The position numbers and the translations under genes were made by a program. Positions 24,110 to 34,739 of a DNA stretch of 64,000 nucleotides are shown one piece after another. Location of the stretch: contig OX578286.1 in NCBI GenBank assembly GCA_951217055.1, positions 11,233,550-11,297,549 of the forward strand. The letters run 5' to 3'. Source of the DNA: Gerris lacustris (taxonomy: Eukaryota > Arthropoda > Insecta > Hemiptera > Gerridae). The notes beneath the pieces were generated by a model that made no database searches, was not told the origin of the DNA, and saw only the letters and a program-made list of their open reading frames with translations. The stretch's first letter is position 1; every line of letters starts with the position of its first letter.

Positions 24110-24720
24110 TTGTGGAAAGAATCTATATACACCTAATCACTCTTAATTATATCAAAAAGTAAGCAGGGGTGTCTGCCTCTATAAATTGAATTAAAGAAAT
24201 AAGATAGTGTCTCTTCATAATCACTATTATGGAGGGAACCTCTTCACACCTAATTACCCAAAATAATTTCAAAAAATAAGCAGGGTGTTTCTATAGACTT
24301 AAGGAGAGAAAGAAGATAGTGCCTCTTCATAATTTTAATGTAGAGGGAACATATCGACACTTAATCACCCTTAATAATATCAAAAATAAACAGAGGTGTT
24401 TCTCTAAAGTTAATTAAAGAAATAAGATACTGTATCATCATAATCACTATTGTGGAGGGAACTTCTCAACACTTAATCAATCTTAATAATATCAAAAAGT
24501 AAGCAGGGGACTTTCTAAAGACTTAAGTAAAAAATAAGATAGTGTCTCTTCATAATTATTGTTGTACAAGGAACTTTTCTTCACTTAATCACCCTTAATA
24601 ATATCAAAAAGTAAGCAGGAGTGTTTCTATAGACGTAATTAAAGAAAGAAGATAGTGTCTCTTCGTAAGTTAATCACCCTTAACAATGTTTAAAAGTAAG
24701 CAGTAAGTTGGGATGTTACT
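24110..24720 (+). repeat. Minisatellite, ~112-bp unit, ~5 copies
   Basis: The unit carries AAGATAGTGTCTCTTCATAA, TTAATCACCCTTAATAATAT and CAAAAAGTAAGCAGGGGTG. Units are diverged, with small deletions. Confidence 0.9.
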
Positions 24721-24724
24721 GTAG

Positions 24725-25362
24725 AATTAGGTATAGTAGTAGTACCATCAGGTAAGTAGTAGTAGTAGTGGTACCATCTTACCATTCGATGGTATCTTAA
24801 ACCATCAATATTACATTAAAATAGCAATGCTTTTAATTAAAACAATAAACATTTTGCTAACCAAAGAGAATTCTTGATGACATCTCCCATTATCCTTTTA
24901 AGTCTATTTTCATTATTTCATTTTTACGTATGCCGTTTAAAATAATATAAAATTAAATGAAAGGAAAGGAAATAAAACAAAATAAAGAGAAAAGAAATCT
25001 CATAGAAGAGGTGAAGATAAGACGGTTGTTAGTAGTGCAAGGGAAGCGAAACAGAAAATCCCAACTGTCTAGAGATGCCAAGTTTTCAGACTCACTCGTT
25101 TGGTATAACATAACTTCCCCTCTCCATTTACCCCTTCCTCTATATTCTTATCCCCACCCTTCCTCGAGCCTTTTGCCATAATTATCTACACAACCTTGAT
25201 TTTTCCACTGTTCTTTTAAACCATCTCGAAACCCAGAGGGTTGTAAAAAAGAATTTAAAAGCAAAAACAAACGAGTATTTGGCGCCAACTCAAAAACGTA
25301 TTTTGGCGGAAATTCCGTCATTACACAAGAGCCTTAAAAGAAAAACAGAAACATTTTATTTT

Positions 25363-25365
<3 letters not shown>
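24725..25365. other. Spacer with a GTA-rich stretch and a mixed-composition segment
   Basis: A short GTA/GTAGTAGTAG run lies near 24730-24770. About 24950-25320 has more balanced composition and a 74-codon frame without any recognisable domain. It is not supported as a gene. Confidence 0.45.

Positions 25366-25442
<77 letters not shown>
25366..25442. repeat. (TA)n microsatellite
   Basis: About 37 TA units. Confidence 0.95.
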
Positions 25443-25444
<2 letters not shown>

Positions 25445-25446
<2 letters not shown>

Positions 25447-25900
25447 ATAACGTAAGTGTAAGTTCAGTGACTTGTTTCTTTAAATAACCACACAAAACTT
25501 GTTGCTATATTCAATTTTTGTTATTTTCTGGTTGATTTACATGGTTCATAACACAAGTGCAATAATAACTGTAGATTTATATAAATAACATGAAATTAAT
25601 TGTTTCTAATTTACACAAATAAGTTGTGAAACTTACTTATAACAAAACCCCGCAATAACTAATTTTTAAAAAGAGGGGAAAATTAAGCTTTGAATACGAT
25701 AGATAAAATAATAATCTTGGTTGAATTATTAGAGAAATAAAAAAATCCATTTCCCACTAATAATTTCGTAAGAACATTAAAAATAAAGGGAACAATAAAT
25801 AAAGATAATAAAAGATGTATACTCCATTGAAGTTATCTTCATCGTACTAACCTAGCTGTCAGGTGTTTGATGAGATCTTCCATTATCCTTTTAAGTCTAT
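25445..25900. other. AT-rich spacer
   Basis: The words TCTTCCATTATCCTTTTAAG and TCTATTTTCA near 25875 repeat a stretch also present near 24882. Otherwise nothing is recognised. Confidence 0.5.
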
Positions 25901-25904
25901 TTTC

Positions 25905-26080
25905 AATAATCAATCAACAAACAATAATCACCAATCAACAATAAATAATCAACAATCAATAATCAACAATCAATAATCAATAATCAAACATCAATAATCA
26001 ACAAACAATAATTAACAAACAAAAATCAAAAATCAGTAATTAACAATTAAACAATAACCAAACAATAATCAATAATAAAT
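25905..26080 (+). repeat. Low-complexity (CAATAATCAA)n tract
   Basis: Short units of 7-11 bases (CAATAATCAA, CAACAATCAA) in irregular order. Confidence 0.85.
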
Positions 26081-26082
26081 CA

Positions 26083-26430
26083 GTTATTGTTCCTGATGAA
26101 GTTTCCAGTTTATAAGAGTTTGTGGGCATGAAATGTTTGTTGATATTGTGTTTAAAAAACTATACGACCAGAAAGATTGTTCTTAAAAATTATGCAGAAA
26201 TAGTTCTTGTTATTGTTAACATGAACTCAAATTGTTGTGTTCATTGAAAAAGTTTCATTTGTGTATGAAGTAGTTATTGTATTTAAAATCTATACGACAA
26301 TAAAGGTTGTTTTAAGAAAGATATGTGACAGAAATTGTTCTTGTTCTTAATGATTATGTTCAACGAAAAAAAGTTTCTTGTTTATAAGAGTATGTACATG
26401 AAATGGTTATTGTTCTTAGGAGTTTGGTAC
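26083..26430 (+). repeat. Degenerate ~125-bp tandem repeat, 2-3 copies
   Basis: Blocks GTTATTGTTCNTGATGA, AAGTTTC.TGTTTATAAGAG, ATGAAATG.TTNTTG and CTATACGAC.A.AAAG.TTG recur. Old and diverged. Confidence 0.65.
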
Positions 26431-26436
26431 AGGAAA

Positions 26437-26437
<1 letters not shown>

Positions 26438-26529
<92 letters not shown>
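26438..26529. repeat. (TA)n microsatellite
   Basis: About 45 TA units. Three overlapping frames here read Tyr-Ile repeats and are not genes. Confidence 0.95.
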
Positions 26530-26531
<2 letters not shown>

Positions 26532-27690
26532 CTTTGCTGCACCTCAGCCAATGAAAGAAAATTATATGGATGTGAATATGGAGAAAAAGAAATGGAAGAA
26601 TGTGTGTATGGGTTTCTGCAGTCCTAGCAATTATATAGCATGATTGTCATTAGAGCTTGCTGACTTACATTTAAATGTGGACAAATGCTGGAGCACTGAA
26701 ATATTCTTTTCGTTTGTAGTATCTTAAGGAAGATTGGAAGAAAAGGTTTCTTATAAGAGATGTTGAAGGGATTGGAAGTGAAAAAGAGAGGAAAAAAAAA
26801 CAACAAGCTAAGAGATGTAGAAGGTATGAGGTCTAGACATTAAAAGCTTTCAAACAACTCCCTCTAAGCAAAGGGTTCATAACATATGGCTAAGAAGAGG
26901 AGAAGACCCTCGATAAAAGTATAATATGAACCGTCGAGCCAGAGACCCAAGAAAAAAAGGGGAATGCAAATAGGTCTATTGTTTCCAACCGGGGTAAAAA
27001 GGTTATACCAGGTACCAAAAACACAAGGGAAGGGTTAACCCTTAAAAAAAAATTGGTAGTCCAAATGAAGGGAGTAAGGTTATGTTTGGGAAACAGTCTC
27101 TCTAAGTTCTCCAAAGGGTTAAGGTCCGTATAGGGTCCAAGAGAACCCCCCCCCCTCCTCTATCTGACGAACACCCTTGGAAGTACGAAATAACGTAGAA
27201 AGGGGGGGAAGCAGGAGGTCCATCATTCCGAATAGAAAAAAAACCCAGCTGCAATGGACAATTCTTATGCAAATGAACGTGGAAGGATATTAAACAAAAA
27301 AAAAAACGACATTGGAACCGTAAACCCTGCGCGCGAATGGGTTTTTAGAAAAGCAGGAAGTTACTACGTGTGATAGGATACGTGCGTGAAAAAATGTGAA
27401 CCTATCGATTAAAAAAACAAACAAAAAAAAAAAACAAAAAAACTTTAGTACATTTATCAAATTTCACGAGGTCTTGTTTGAATAATAATTTTGATCTATT
27501 GATATTTTAACCCTATTAGAACCATGTCATAGAAAAAGTTCTAAAACATTCACTTATAATAACCTGAATCATATTGTATAAAGTCATACGCACTAGAGTA
27601 AAATATAAAACGAAATATGTGCCACACTAATGATAAAATTAATAGACGTTGAATAGAAGAGTTGCTGATCCCTTCATCATGTAATTAGTA
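26530..27690. other. Mostly unique spacer, balanced composition
   Basis: About 26540-27480 is one of the least repetitive parts of the window, with G-rich purine stretches near 26900-27260 and C and G runs at 27146 and 27205. Frames are short and show no domain. No gene, exon signal set or RNA can be supported. Confidence 0.45.
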
Positions 27691-27709
27691 TACATACTTT
27701 TGATGAACA

Positions 27710-28205
27710 TAATGATAAGTATAAGAATGATACATATACAACCTATACACCTTTACAAGAATATAGGTTCAATGTTCAATTCACAGAGAGGTAACATACC
27801 ATGAAAGAGGTGTAGTAAGAACGACATTTAAACAACCTAAACACCTTTACATTAACAAGAATGTAGGTTCAAGGTTCAATTCACAGAGAGGTAACATATT
27901 ATGAAAGAGGTGTAGTAAGAACCGACACCTATACAAACTATACACCTTTACAAGAATATAGGTTCGATGTTCTATTCACAGAGAGGTAACATAATATCAT
28001 GAAAGTGGTGTATTAGGAACGACACCTATATACAACCTATACACCTTTACAAAAATATAGGTTCAATGTTCAATTCACGGAGAGGTAACATATTATGAAA
28101 GAGGTATAGTAAGAACGACACCTATACAACCTATTCACATTTACAAGAAAATAGGTTCAATGTTCAATCTACAGAGAGGTAACATATCATGAAAGAGGTG
28201 TAGTT
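27710..28205 (+). repeat. Minisatellite, ~95-bp unit, ~5 copies
   Basis: The unit carries ACCTATACAACCTATACACC, TTTACAAGAATATAGGTTCA, ATGTTCAATTCACAGAGAGG and TAACATATCATGAAAGAGGT. Its last unit runs directly into the foldback element. Confidence 0.9.
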
Positions 28206-28446
28206 CAAAAAACCAAACAACGTCTTAACTCAAAATGAATTGTATTTTAAACAATTTGACCGGTTTCGGCTGTTCTGATGCAGCCTTCTTTAGACAATCT
28301 TTAAGTTATAAAGTGACTTTAAAAGAAAAAGTCACTTTATAACCAACAGATTATTTGAATAATGCTGCGTTAGAACAGCCGAAACCGATCAAATTGTTTA
28401 AAAATACAATTAATTTTGTGTGAAGACGTTGATTGGTTTTTGAACT
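28202..28446. mobile_element. Foldback element 1, two arms around a 16-bp perfect hairpin
   Basis: The left arm begins AGTTCAAAAAACCAAACAACG and the right arm ends with the complementary ...TTGGTTTTTGAACT. Both carry AAACAATTTGA.CGGTTTCGG or its complement. The centre holds GTTATAAAGTGACTTT pairing perfectly with AAAGTCACTTTATAAC. On the minus strand the left arm reads GGCTG-loop-CAGCCGAAACC, a stem followed by GAAAC as in the two other foldbacks. It resembles the terminal repeats of Penelope-like or related retroelements, but that assignment is an inference. Confidence 0.75.
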
Positions 28447-28699
28447 GGACTCTCTTTCATGATGAATCGCTATCACACATTGGAAAAAACGCAGTTGAAG
28501 CGACATAATATGTTGCATACTAATGGTAGGATCAATAGATGTGTAAAAATTAGTTGCTGACCATTTCTTCCTGGCAATTTCCAAAACTGCCTTTGATTAA
28601 CTGCATTTTTCAAATGCAGTAAGAAAAAAATCACAACGGGAGATCGTCCTATTTTCTAATTCTACTGTCTAATCGGTGGAATTGTCAGTGTCCAGCATG

Positions 28700-28938
28700 G
28701 AGCATGGCTCTTATCTCTGGGATCTCTTATCTATGGGATCTCCCATCTCTGGGATCTCTTATCTCTGGGATCTCTCATCTCTGGGATCTCTCATCTCTGG
28801 GATCTCTCATCTCTAGGATCTCTCATTTCTAGGATCTCTCATCTCTAGGATCTCTCATCACTGGGATCTCTCATCTCTGGGATCTCTCATGTCTAGGATC
28901 TCTCATCTCTGGTATCTCTCATCTCTGGGATCTCATCA
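28700..28938 (+). repeat. Minisatellite, 16-17-bp unit, ~14 copies
   Basis: The unit CTCTGGGATCTCTCAT recurs with single-base variants such as CTCTAGGATCTCTCAT. It lies between foldback element 1 and a family A piece. Confidence 0.95.
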
Positions 28939-29054
28939 CATCAGTTTTGTGATTTTTCACACTGATGATAGAATAATAATGGAGGTGTTAAGGTGCTTAT
29001 TTTATCATTTAGGCGTTTGGAACTTGAAGAAATACATTACTTCAATGTAACACT

Positions 29055-29405
29055 AATATTTACGGACTTAATTCTCAATAAATGTAAATTTGTACTCATG
29101 CTAAAAAGAAACAAATGAGAGTAGAAGGTTGAAACTTAGGGACTTTAGGACCAACAATGGGCTAATTATGACCTACCATCAAAATTTCATTTAAATCTAA
29201 CATGAAGTATTTAGGATATGTTGGTCCCCAAAAATTGAGCTACAGATAGACCGACAGAAAGACACGGAATCAAAAATGTCCCCTGCTGAAAAACTGAAAC
29301 AGATTTCTGTCAAGGAATTTTTGAAATTGGAGACATAAAATATTTTTATTCTTCAGAACAATCACATAGCTTCCGTTACCTTCGGAATAGGCTCAGAAGA
29401 CAAAA
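29055..29405 (+). mobile_element. Family A, 5'-truncated plus copy 4
   Basis: It begins near GTAAATTTGTACTCATG and keeps the TTGAAACTTAGGGAC, GGGCTAATTATGACCTACC and GACAGAAAGACACGGAA blocks through the final CTTCCGTTACCTTCGG hairpin, which carries an AATA insertion here (GGAATAGGCTC). Confidence 0.85.
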
Positions 29406-29407
29406 TC

Positions 29408-29930
29408 AATATTTTAAGAAACTTCAAGATTTTTGATACCAATCTAAATTAATATAAAATAAAACCTTGTTCGATCTCAGTAAAAAAAACCAATAAATTA
29501 TAAATGTCAAAACTTCACTCAGAAAAAAACCCTTAAATAATCTCTCTTAAGTCTTTTTCAATACTTTATGAAAGGGGGGGGGGAAGGGGGGCTTAGTTGA
29601 AAAAAGTTTTGTTTGAACAAAACATGCCTCAAACCGTCTTAAAGACTTATGAGATTTATCTGAAAATCAAAGTAACTATACTAATAAGGGGGAAAAGTGA
29701 AGCTTATAAAGTGTTTAAATTTTCACTTTAGAGAAAACTTGAGGCTCAAAAAAAGGGACCAAACTCGAAATTATTTTCTGAGATCAAGAGAAGGTAAAGT
29801 TCCCTGTGAATATTCCAATAAATAAAGAGAATTTTTAATGCACAGGGATTTGAAGTTTTGTAATAATTTTTAATTAAAAAAATACGCCGATAAAATAAAA
29901 CCGTAGTTAATTAATTTAGTGGGGAAAACT
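29408..29930. other. Spacer with a G run
   Basis: A G run lies at about 29574-29588. No element ends recognised. Confidence 0.5.
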
Positions 29931-29939
29931 TCAAAGATT

Positions 29940-30245
29940 TTTTTGTGGCACATAGCTTCCCATATAAAAGGTTAAATCAAATGATCTCAAAATATAATGA
30001 ATATAATAATAAAAATATAATGAGATAGATGCTAAAATATAAGAATAACTAATAACTTCATAACGTACATGTTAATTATTAATTTATCCCCCCCCCCCGG
30101 ATTTTAAACCTAAAACTAAAGTATCAATTAAGTGAAATTTAAAGAGCATAGACTGTGGAAATATAATCAGGGGCTATCTGAGGGCTACTTTCGAAAACCA
30201 GATGAGTACTTTTGAAGATGTAGAAGTGAATTAATAAAAATATAT
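29940..30245 (+). mobile_element. Family A, left part of a copy interrupted by another element
   Basis: It begins at TTGTGGCACATAGCTTCCC and continues through CTAAAGTATCAATTAAG and GGGCTATCTGAGGGCTACTT to GAGTACTTTTGAAGATGTAG. The family A text resumes at about 30714 with ATAAGTGCTTTTGAAGCAAT, so a short stretch of host sequence is present on both sides of the insertion. Confidence 0.8.
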
Positions 30246-30278
30246 AAAAATTGGTTGTGAGTGAAGTCTCACGTAAAA

Positions 30279-30713
30279 AGGGTTTCGTTGGTATTGTGAA
30301 CATGAAATTTGTATAAGGGGGGGGGGGGACGCAAAATGTTGATGTATTTTGACAAAACGCATAAAAAAAGTAAGTAGTTGTTCCACTAGTGTTATATATT
30401 TTTGAGATCTACTCTTCGATACCTTTCATTTGATACCCCACTCAAAATTTAAAAAAAAATTCGCGTGTCGTGAATTATCCGACGTTTTAGATTTGAACAG
30501 CTGATAATTTTGAGTTAGCTATATTTTTCTTGTGTGACCACTAAACGATCTTTAATATTGGAAAGTTTTATGTTTTTATTCAAAAGTTATTGGAACCGTA
30601 CGGAGTGACAGACAGACGGACAGTCAAACACAGGAACAAAACTTTGAGGGTTTCTTTTTAGCGAATTTCCATTGGAAAAAATTCGCTAATTTTGGTTTTA
30701 CCAACGAAATCCT
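30279..30713. mobile_element. Family G TIR element nested in family A
   Basis: A 435-bp element is bounded by the inverted repeats AGGGTTTCGTTGGTA (30279-30293) and TACCAACGAAATCCT (30699-30713). The right side carries a hairpin, TTAGCGAATTTCC pairing with GGAAAAAATTCGCTAA. A GACAGACAGACGGACAG tract near 30608 and a G run near 30318 lie inside. It is non-coding, and its class is unknown. Confidence 0.72.
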
Positions 30714-31080
30714 AAAAAAAATCATATAAGTGCTTTTGAAGCAATAGATATGTTTGTAATAAAAGTATGTTTGTGCGCATGTGGAAGAGAAACAAATGAG
30801 CGCAGAAGATTGAAACTTATATGGGACTAACAATGGGCTAATTATGACCTACCATACAAATTTTGCGTTAGAATCGGACGTGTAGTTTTTAAAATATGTT
30901 GGTTGGCAGAAATTGAATGACAGACAGACTGAGAGACTAACAGACAGACACGGAACCAAAAATGTTCCCTGATGTCTGCAACGGATTTCTGTCTTGGAAT
31001 TTTGAAATCGGAGACACAAAATATTTCGTTTTTCTGAACGTTCACATCTTCCGTCACCTTCTGTTAGCTTGGAAGCAATA
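30714..31080 (+). mobile_element. Family A, right part of the interrupted copy
   Basis: It continues the family A text from ATAAGTGCTTTTGAAGC through GCGCATGTGGAAGAGAAAC, ACAATGGGCTAATTATGACC and GACAGACAGACTGAGAGAC to TTAGCTTGGAAGCAATATT. The last hairpin is damaged (CTTCTGTTAGCTTGG). Minus-strand open frames here (30624-31088) are antisense artefacts. Confidence 0.85.
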
Positions 31081-31160
31081 TTAACCACTAATTTTTTAAT
31101 AAGAAAGCAATTCGGAAAACGAATGAAAACGATGAAATCGGGAACTGTAACAGAATATTT

Positions 31161-32087
31161 GGTACTTCTTTAAATTGTTACTACCCTCCCCGTTAAATCA
31201 AAATCAAAATGTAAACAATAAACTTTTTAACAACTACTAAATATATTTAGAAATTAATTAATAATACTTATTTAGATTGTTACTCTCCTATGTTGTTTTA
31301 GAATATAAATGACTTTAACTAAATAACTTTAGACAAAGTGATGTTTAGTACAATGTACTTTGGGACACACATTTTTGTTTTAATAAGGAGAGTAACAGTC
31401 AAAAGAAGAATATTCTATACACTTTCTTTAGATTGTTACTCCCCTCTGTTTATCTTTATAAGAGGAGTAACAGTCTAAAGAAGAACATTCTGTACACTTT
31501 CTTTAGATTGTAACTCCCCTCTGTTTCTTTTAATAAGGGGAGTAAGAATCTAAAGAAGAACATTCCATACACTTTCTTTAGATTGTTACTCCCATCTGTT
31601 TCTTTTTATAAGGGGAGTAAGAATCTAAAGAAGAACATTCCATACACTTTCTTTAGATTGTAACTCCCCTCTGTTTCTTTTAATAAGGGGAGTAAGAATC
31701 TAAAGAAGAACATTCCATACACTTTCTTTAGATTGTTACTCCCATCTGTTTCTTTTTATAAGGGGAGTAAGAATTTAAAGAAGAACATTCCATACACATT
31801 CTTTAGATTGTTACTCCCATCTGTTTCTTTTTATAAGGGGAGTAAGAATCTAAAGAAGAATATTCCATACACTTTCTTTAGATTGTTACTCCCATCTGTT
31901 TCTTTTTATAAGGGGAGTAAAAATCTAAAGAAGAACATTCCATACACTTTCTTTAGATTGTTACTCCCCTCTGTTTCTTTTAATAAGGGGAGTAAGAATC
32001 TAAAGAAGAACATTCCATACACTTTCTTTAGATTGTTACTCCCCTCTGTTTCTTTTTATAAGGGGAGTACCAATCAAAAGAAGTGCC
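31161..32087. mobile_element. ACTCCCC MITE copy 2, internally amplified
   Basis: It starts GGTACTTCTTTAAATTG and ends AAAAGAAGTGCC, the MITE termini. From about 31395 to 32075 the interior is a 75-bp tandem array. The flanks GAATATTT and AAAAATTA do not form a convincing target duplication. Confidence 0.8.
31395..32075. repeat. 75-bp satellite of palindromic units, ~9 copies, inside the MITE
   Basis: Each unit reads CTTTCTTTAGATTGTTACTC, then CTGTTTCTTTTTATAAG, then GGGGAGTAAGAATCTAAAG. The two outer parts are complementary, so every unit folds into a hairpin. Unit starts at 31422, 31497, 31572, 31647, 31722 and 31797 fix the period at 75. Because 75 is divisible by three, a 127-codon frame with a 25-residue repeat appears at 31733-32116. 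It is not a gene. Confidence 0.95.
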
Positions 32088-32089
32088 AA

Positions 32090-32850
32090 AAATTAAAATA
32101 TTTATCTACCTCATAAATACTGTTGATAGAAAAGCTCATGAAGGCAGAAACAAAATATAAAGATAGATCATTCATTACAGCAAACTATGCCCACACAATT
32201 ATATCCTAGTGATCTCTTTAGCTTTCAAGAGACTGTAGAACTCTCTTGGCATGAAACTGCTTTAGAATCCACTATAACCGCGTATCCTTGTATATCTTAT
32301 AGGCGCCAGTTAATTACATGAGTGGCGCCTAACTAACAAGCGCCATACTACCCTAGTCACAGCTAAAGCATATCTATTATAGTTACGATTGAAAAAAAAA
32401 AAAAAATAGAATAATTAGATATTGTATTTATTTATAAAAAAAGAAAAAACTACAATTAAATGTTAGCACTTATAGAATATATTAATAAAATTAAATTTAA
32501 AATTTACATATGGAAATAGTAAAGGACAGAATGATTTAAAGTCCAAATAAAAAAATAAAATAAATAAATATGCGGGTAGGGTAGATTTACTTCCAATTAT
32601 TTTATCTGGTCTAACAGTTTATTAAGGCTTGAACATTCTTTGAATATTGAATCAGTAAATATAAAAATAACAACTTTACTCTTACAATAAAATCTTTTGT
32701 CAACAATATATTTTTTAATGAGTGTATCATATTAGGTTAGTTAATTTTAAATATATTCTTATTAGAGTTTGAACTTTGAACATTTTTATGTTTGATGAAA
32801 GGTATAAAGAGTAAAGAATTTATATTTATTTTTGTTTCCAAACTTAATGA
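32090..32850. other. AT-rich spacer
   Basis: Contains a short A run at 32393 and a pair of GGCGCC/AGTGGCGCC words near 32300-32345. Nothing else is recognised. Confidence 0.5.
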
Positions 32851-32853
32851 ATA

Positions 32854-33067
32854 GGCACTTCTTTAGATATAAATAATAGTGGGGGGTAACAATCTAAAGA
32901 AGGTGTACTAGATGTTCTTCTTTAGACTGTCACTCTCCTTATAAAAACAGAATTGTGATATCCCTTTGTCCCAAAGTACATTGGACTAAACATCCCTTTG
33001 TCTTAATAGTTATTAAGTCATTTATATTATAAGAAAACATAGGGGAGTAACAATATAATGAACTACC
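32854..33067. mobile_element. ACTCCCC MITE copy 3
   Basis: It is bounded by GGCACTTCTTTAGAT and the degraded end TAATGAACTACC. It contains the shared inner block CCTTTGTC.CAAAGTACATTGG. The putative target duplication is weak. Confidence 0.8.
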
Positions 33068-33079
33068 AATAAAGGTACC

Positions 33080-33625
33080 GCAAGCATTGTAAGCATTCTG
33101 AAGAACGACTTTTTGTATGTTTTAGCTCTGGGGTACAGAAAACATTTCCGTCACTCAAAAAACCACATGAAAAATGTGACACTTATATTAAAACGTGCCA
33201 GGAAGTTAGGATTTAACAGGAGGTCGATAGGTTTTTCATTTATAGTCCAATGCTTTAATGATAGGCAAGCTGAAGTTTCAAAAACGATATGCAACATGTG
33301 ACTCTCTTAAATATCGTGCCAGGAAATTATGATATAATAGGAGGTAGATTAGTTTTCACTTGTATTCATTTTAGTTCTGTATTTCACCGATAGGAGTTTT
33401 AAATTCTATATAAATGGATATCAGAGCTCCTAGCGGACCAAATGGTAATCAAAATGGATTAATGTTTTATAATTTCACACTTAAGATGCATCTACTATAT
33501 CAATTAGACAAATGTATACTGGTTTTCTCCACTTCATGAAAAATCATTGAAATGTCCATATGTGGATCCAATGATCAAAAACTTAACCATGATTCAATGT
33601 TTCTCCATGAAATGGAGAAAATTAG
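33080..33625. repeat. Spacer with a ~125-bp partial direct repeat
   Basis: The block CGTGCCAGGAA.TTA.GAT near 33195 recurs near 33316, each time followed by AGGAGGT.GAT and TTTTTCA. The 62-codon frame at 33113-33301 runs through it and shows no domain. The remainder is AT-rich. Confidence 0.5.
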
Positions 33626-33627
33626 TA

Positions 33628-34252
33628 TTTTAAAGTATCAATTTAGCAAAATTTAAGCAGCACAGACGGTTGAAATAATCTGGAACCCTCTGCAGGCTAC
33701 TTTCGACAAACCATCCAGATTTCATAATAATCAGATCAGTACATTTGATGATATAGGTGTAAATAAATGTATGTTTGTTCCCATGTGGAAGAGAACATTT
33801 GATGATATAGGTGTAAATAAATGTATGTTTGTTCCCATGTGGAAGAGAACATTTGATGATATAGGTGTAAATAAATGTATGTTTGTTCACATGTGGAAGA
33901 GAACATTTGTTGATATAGGTGTAAATATATGTATGTTTGTGCACATGTGGAAGAGAAACAAATAAGCGCCGAAGGTTGAAACTTATACGTCCCCTTATAA
34001 CTTATAAGCCCATTGTTGGTGGCTTAATTATGACCTACCATCAAAATTTCAATAAAATGAAATGATATATATGTTGGTTCTCAAAAATTGAGCTACAGGC
34101 CTACAGACAGACACGGAACCAATAATGTTCCCTGATGTCTGAAACGGATTTCTGCCTTTTGAATTTTTGAAATCAGAGACCTAAAAATTTTCGTTCTTTA
34201 GAACGATCACATAGCTTCAGTTACCTTCGGTAAGCTCGGAAGCAAAATCATT
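33628..34252 (+). mobile_element. Family A, plus copy 6 with an internal tandem duplication
   Basis: It begins near AAGTATCAATTTAGCAAAA and ends TTCGGTAAGCTCGGAAGCA. It carries the standard family A core and the terminal hairpins. It is unusual in having a 54-bp segment repeated four times at 33741-33956. Confidence 0.9.
33741..33956 (+). repeat. 54-bp tandem duplication, 4 copies, inside family A
   Basis: The unit ACATTTGATGATATAGGTG followed by TAAATAAATGTATGTTTG and TTCCCATGTGGAAGAGA starts at 33741, 33795, 33849 and 33903. It corresponds to a single-copy stretch in other family A copies. The multiple-of-three period makes mirror open frames on both strands that are not genes. Confidence 0.95.
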
Positions 34253-34254
34253 TG

Positions 34255-34735
34255 CATTAATAAACTTCTTGAATACAAGGATTTAATTTATTTATAAAGA
34301 TACAATACGACATTTATAATAATAAATTTTGATATATTTATTAAAAAATGTTATTATTTTTTCATGCTAATATTGCCGATTTCCAACCATATTAAACTTA
34401 TTGCACATGTCATCACTGCAATGTTGTTTCTTATTTCGTCTAGAATTAAACAAACCACCTGTTGTGCCAAAAAAACTCTGAAACCGCAAAAACCTCCAAA
34501 TAACAAGGAGCCCACTTGTTATAATTGCATTAGCAAGGAGTGCCCTGTTATTAGTCGGAAATTACAGAATTCAAAAAAATGGAACCTGCGCAGCAGTGAA
34601 TAACCTATTCAAAATTATGAGAAATAAAATGACAAATGTTAGTAGACGCAAAATTGTTATTCGAATAATCTTGTTTCCAAAAAGTTTTTTTTTTTTTGTT
34701 GTTGTTTAATAACAACTATGTGATCCAAATCTTGT
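34255..34735. other. Spacer with a 79-codon frame of doubtful meaning
   Basis: The plus-strand frame at 34364-34603 ends with residues K-E-P-T-C-Y-N-C-I-S-K-E-C-P, which recalls the start of a gag-type zinc knuckle. The required histidine and last cysteine are missing, and no other retroelement domain is nearby. Treated as spacer with a possible coding relic. Confidence 0.35.
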
Positions 34736-34739
34736 CAGC

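Noticed and set aside
31733..32116. 127-codon protein with a 25-residue repeat
   Set aside because: It is a translation of a 75-bp non-coding satellite derived from a MITE palindrome. The unit is an inverted repeat and present inside transposon termini.
33630..33965. Mirror open frames with repeated peptides
   Set aside because: They are produced by the 54-bp duplication inside family A.
34364..34603. Gag-type zinc knuckle gene
   Set aside because: CYNC is present but the histidine and last cysteine of a CCHC knuckle are missing, and no other retroelement domain is near.
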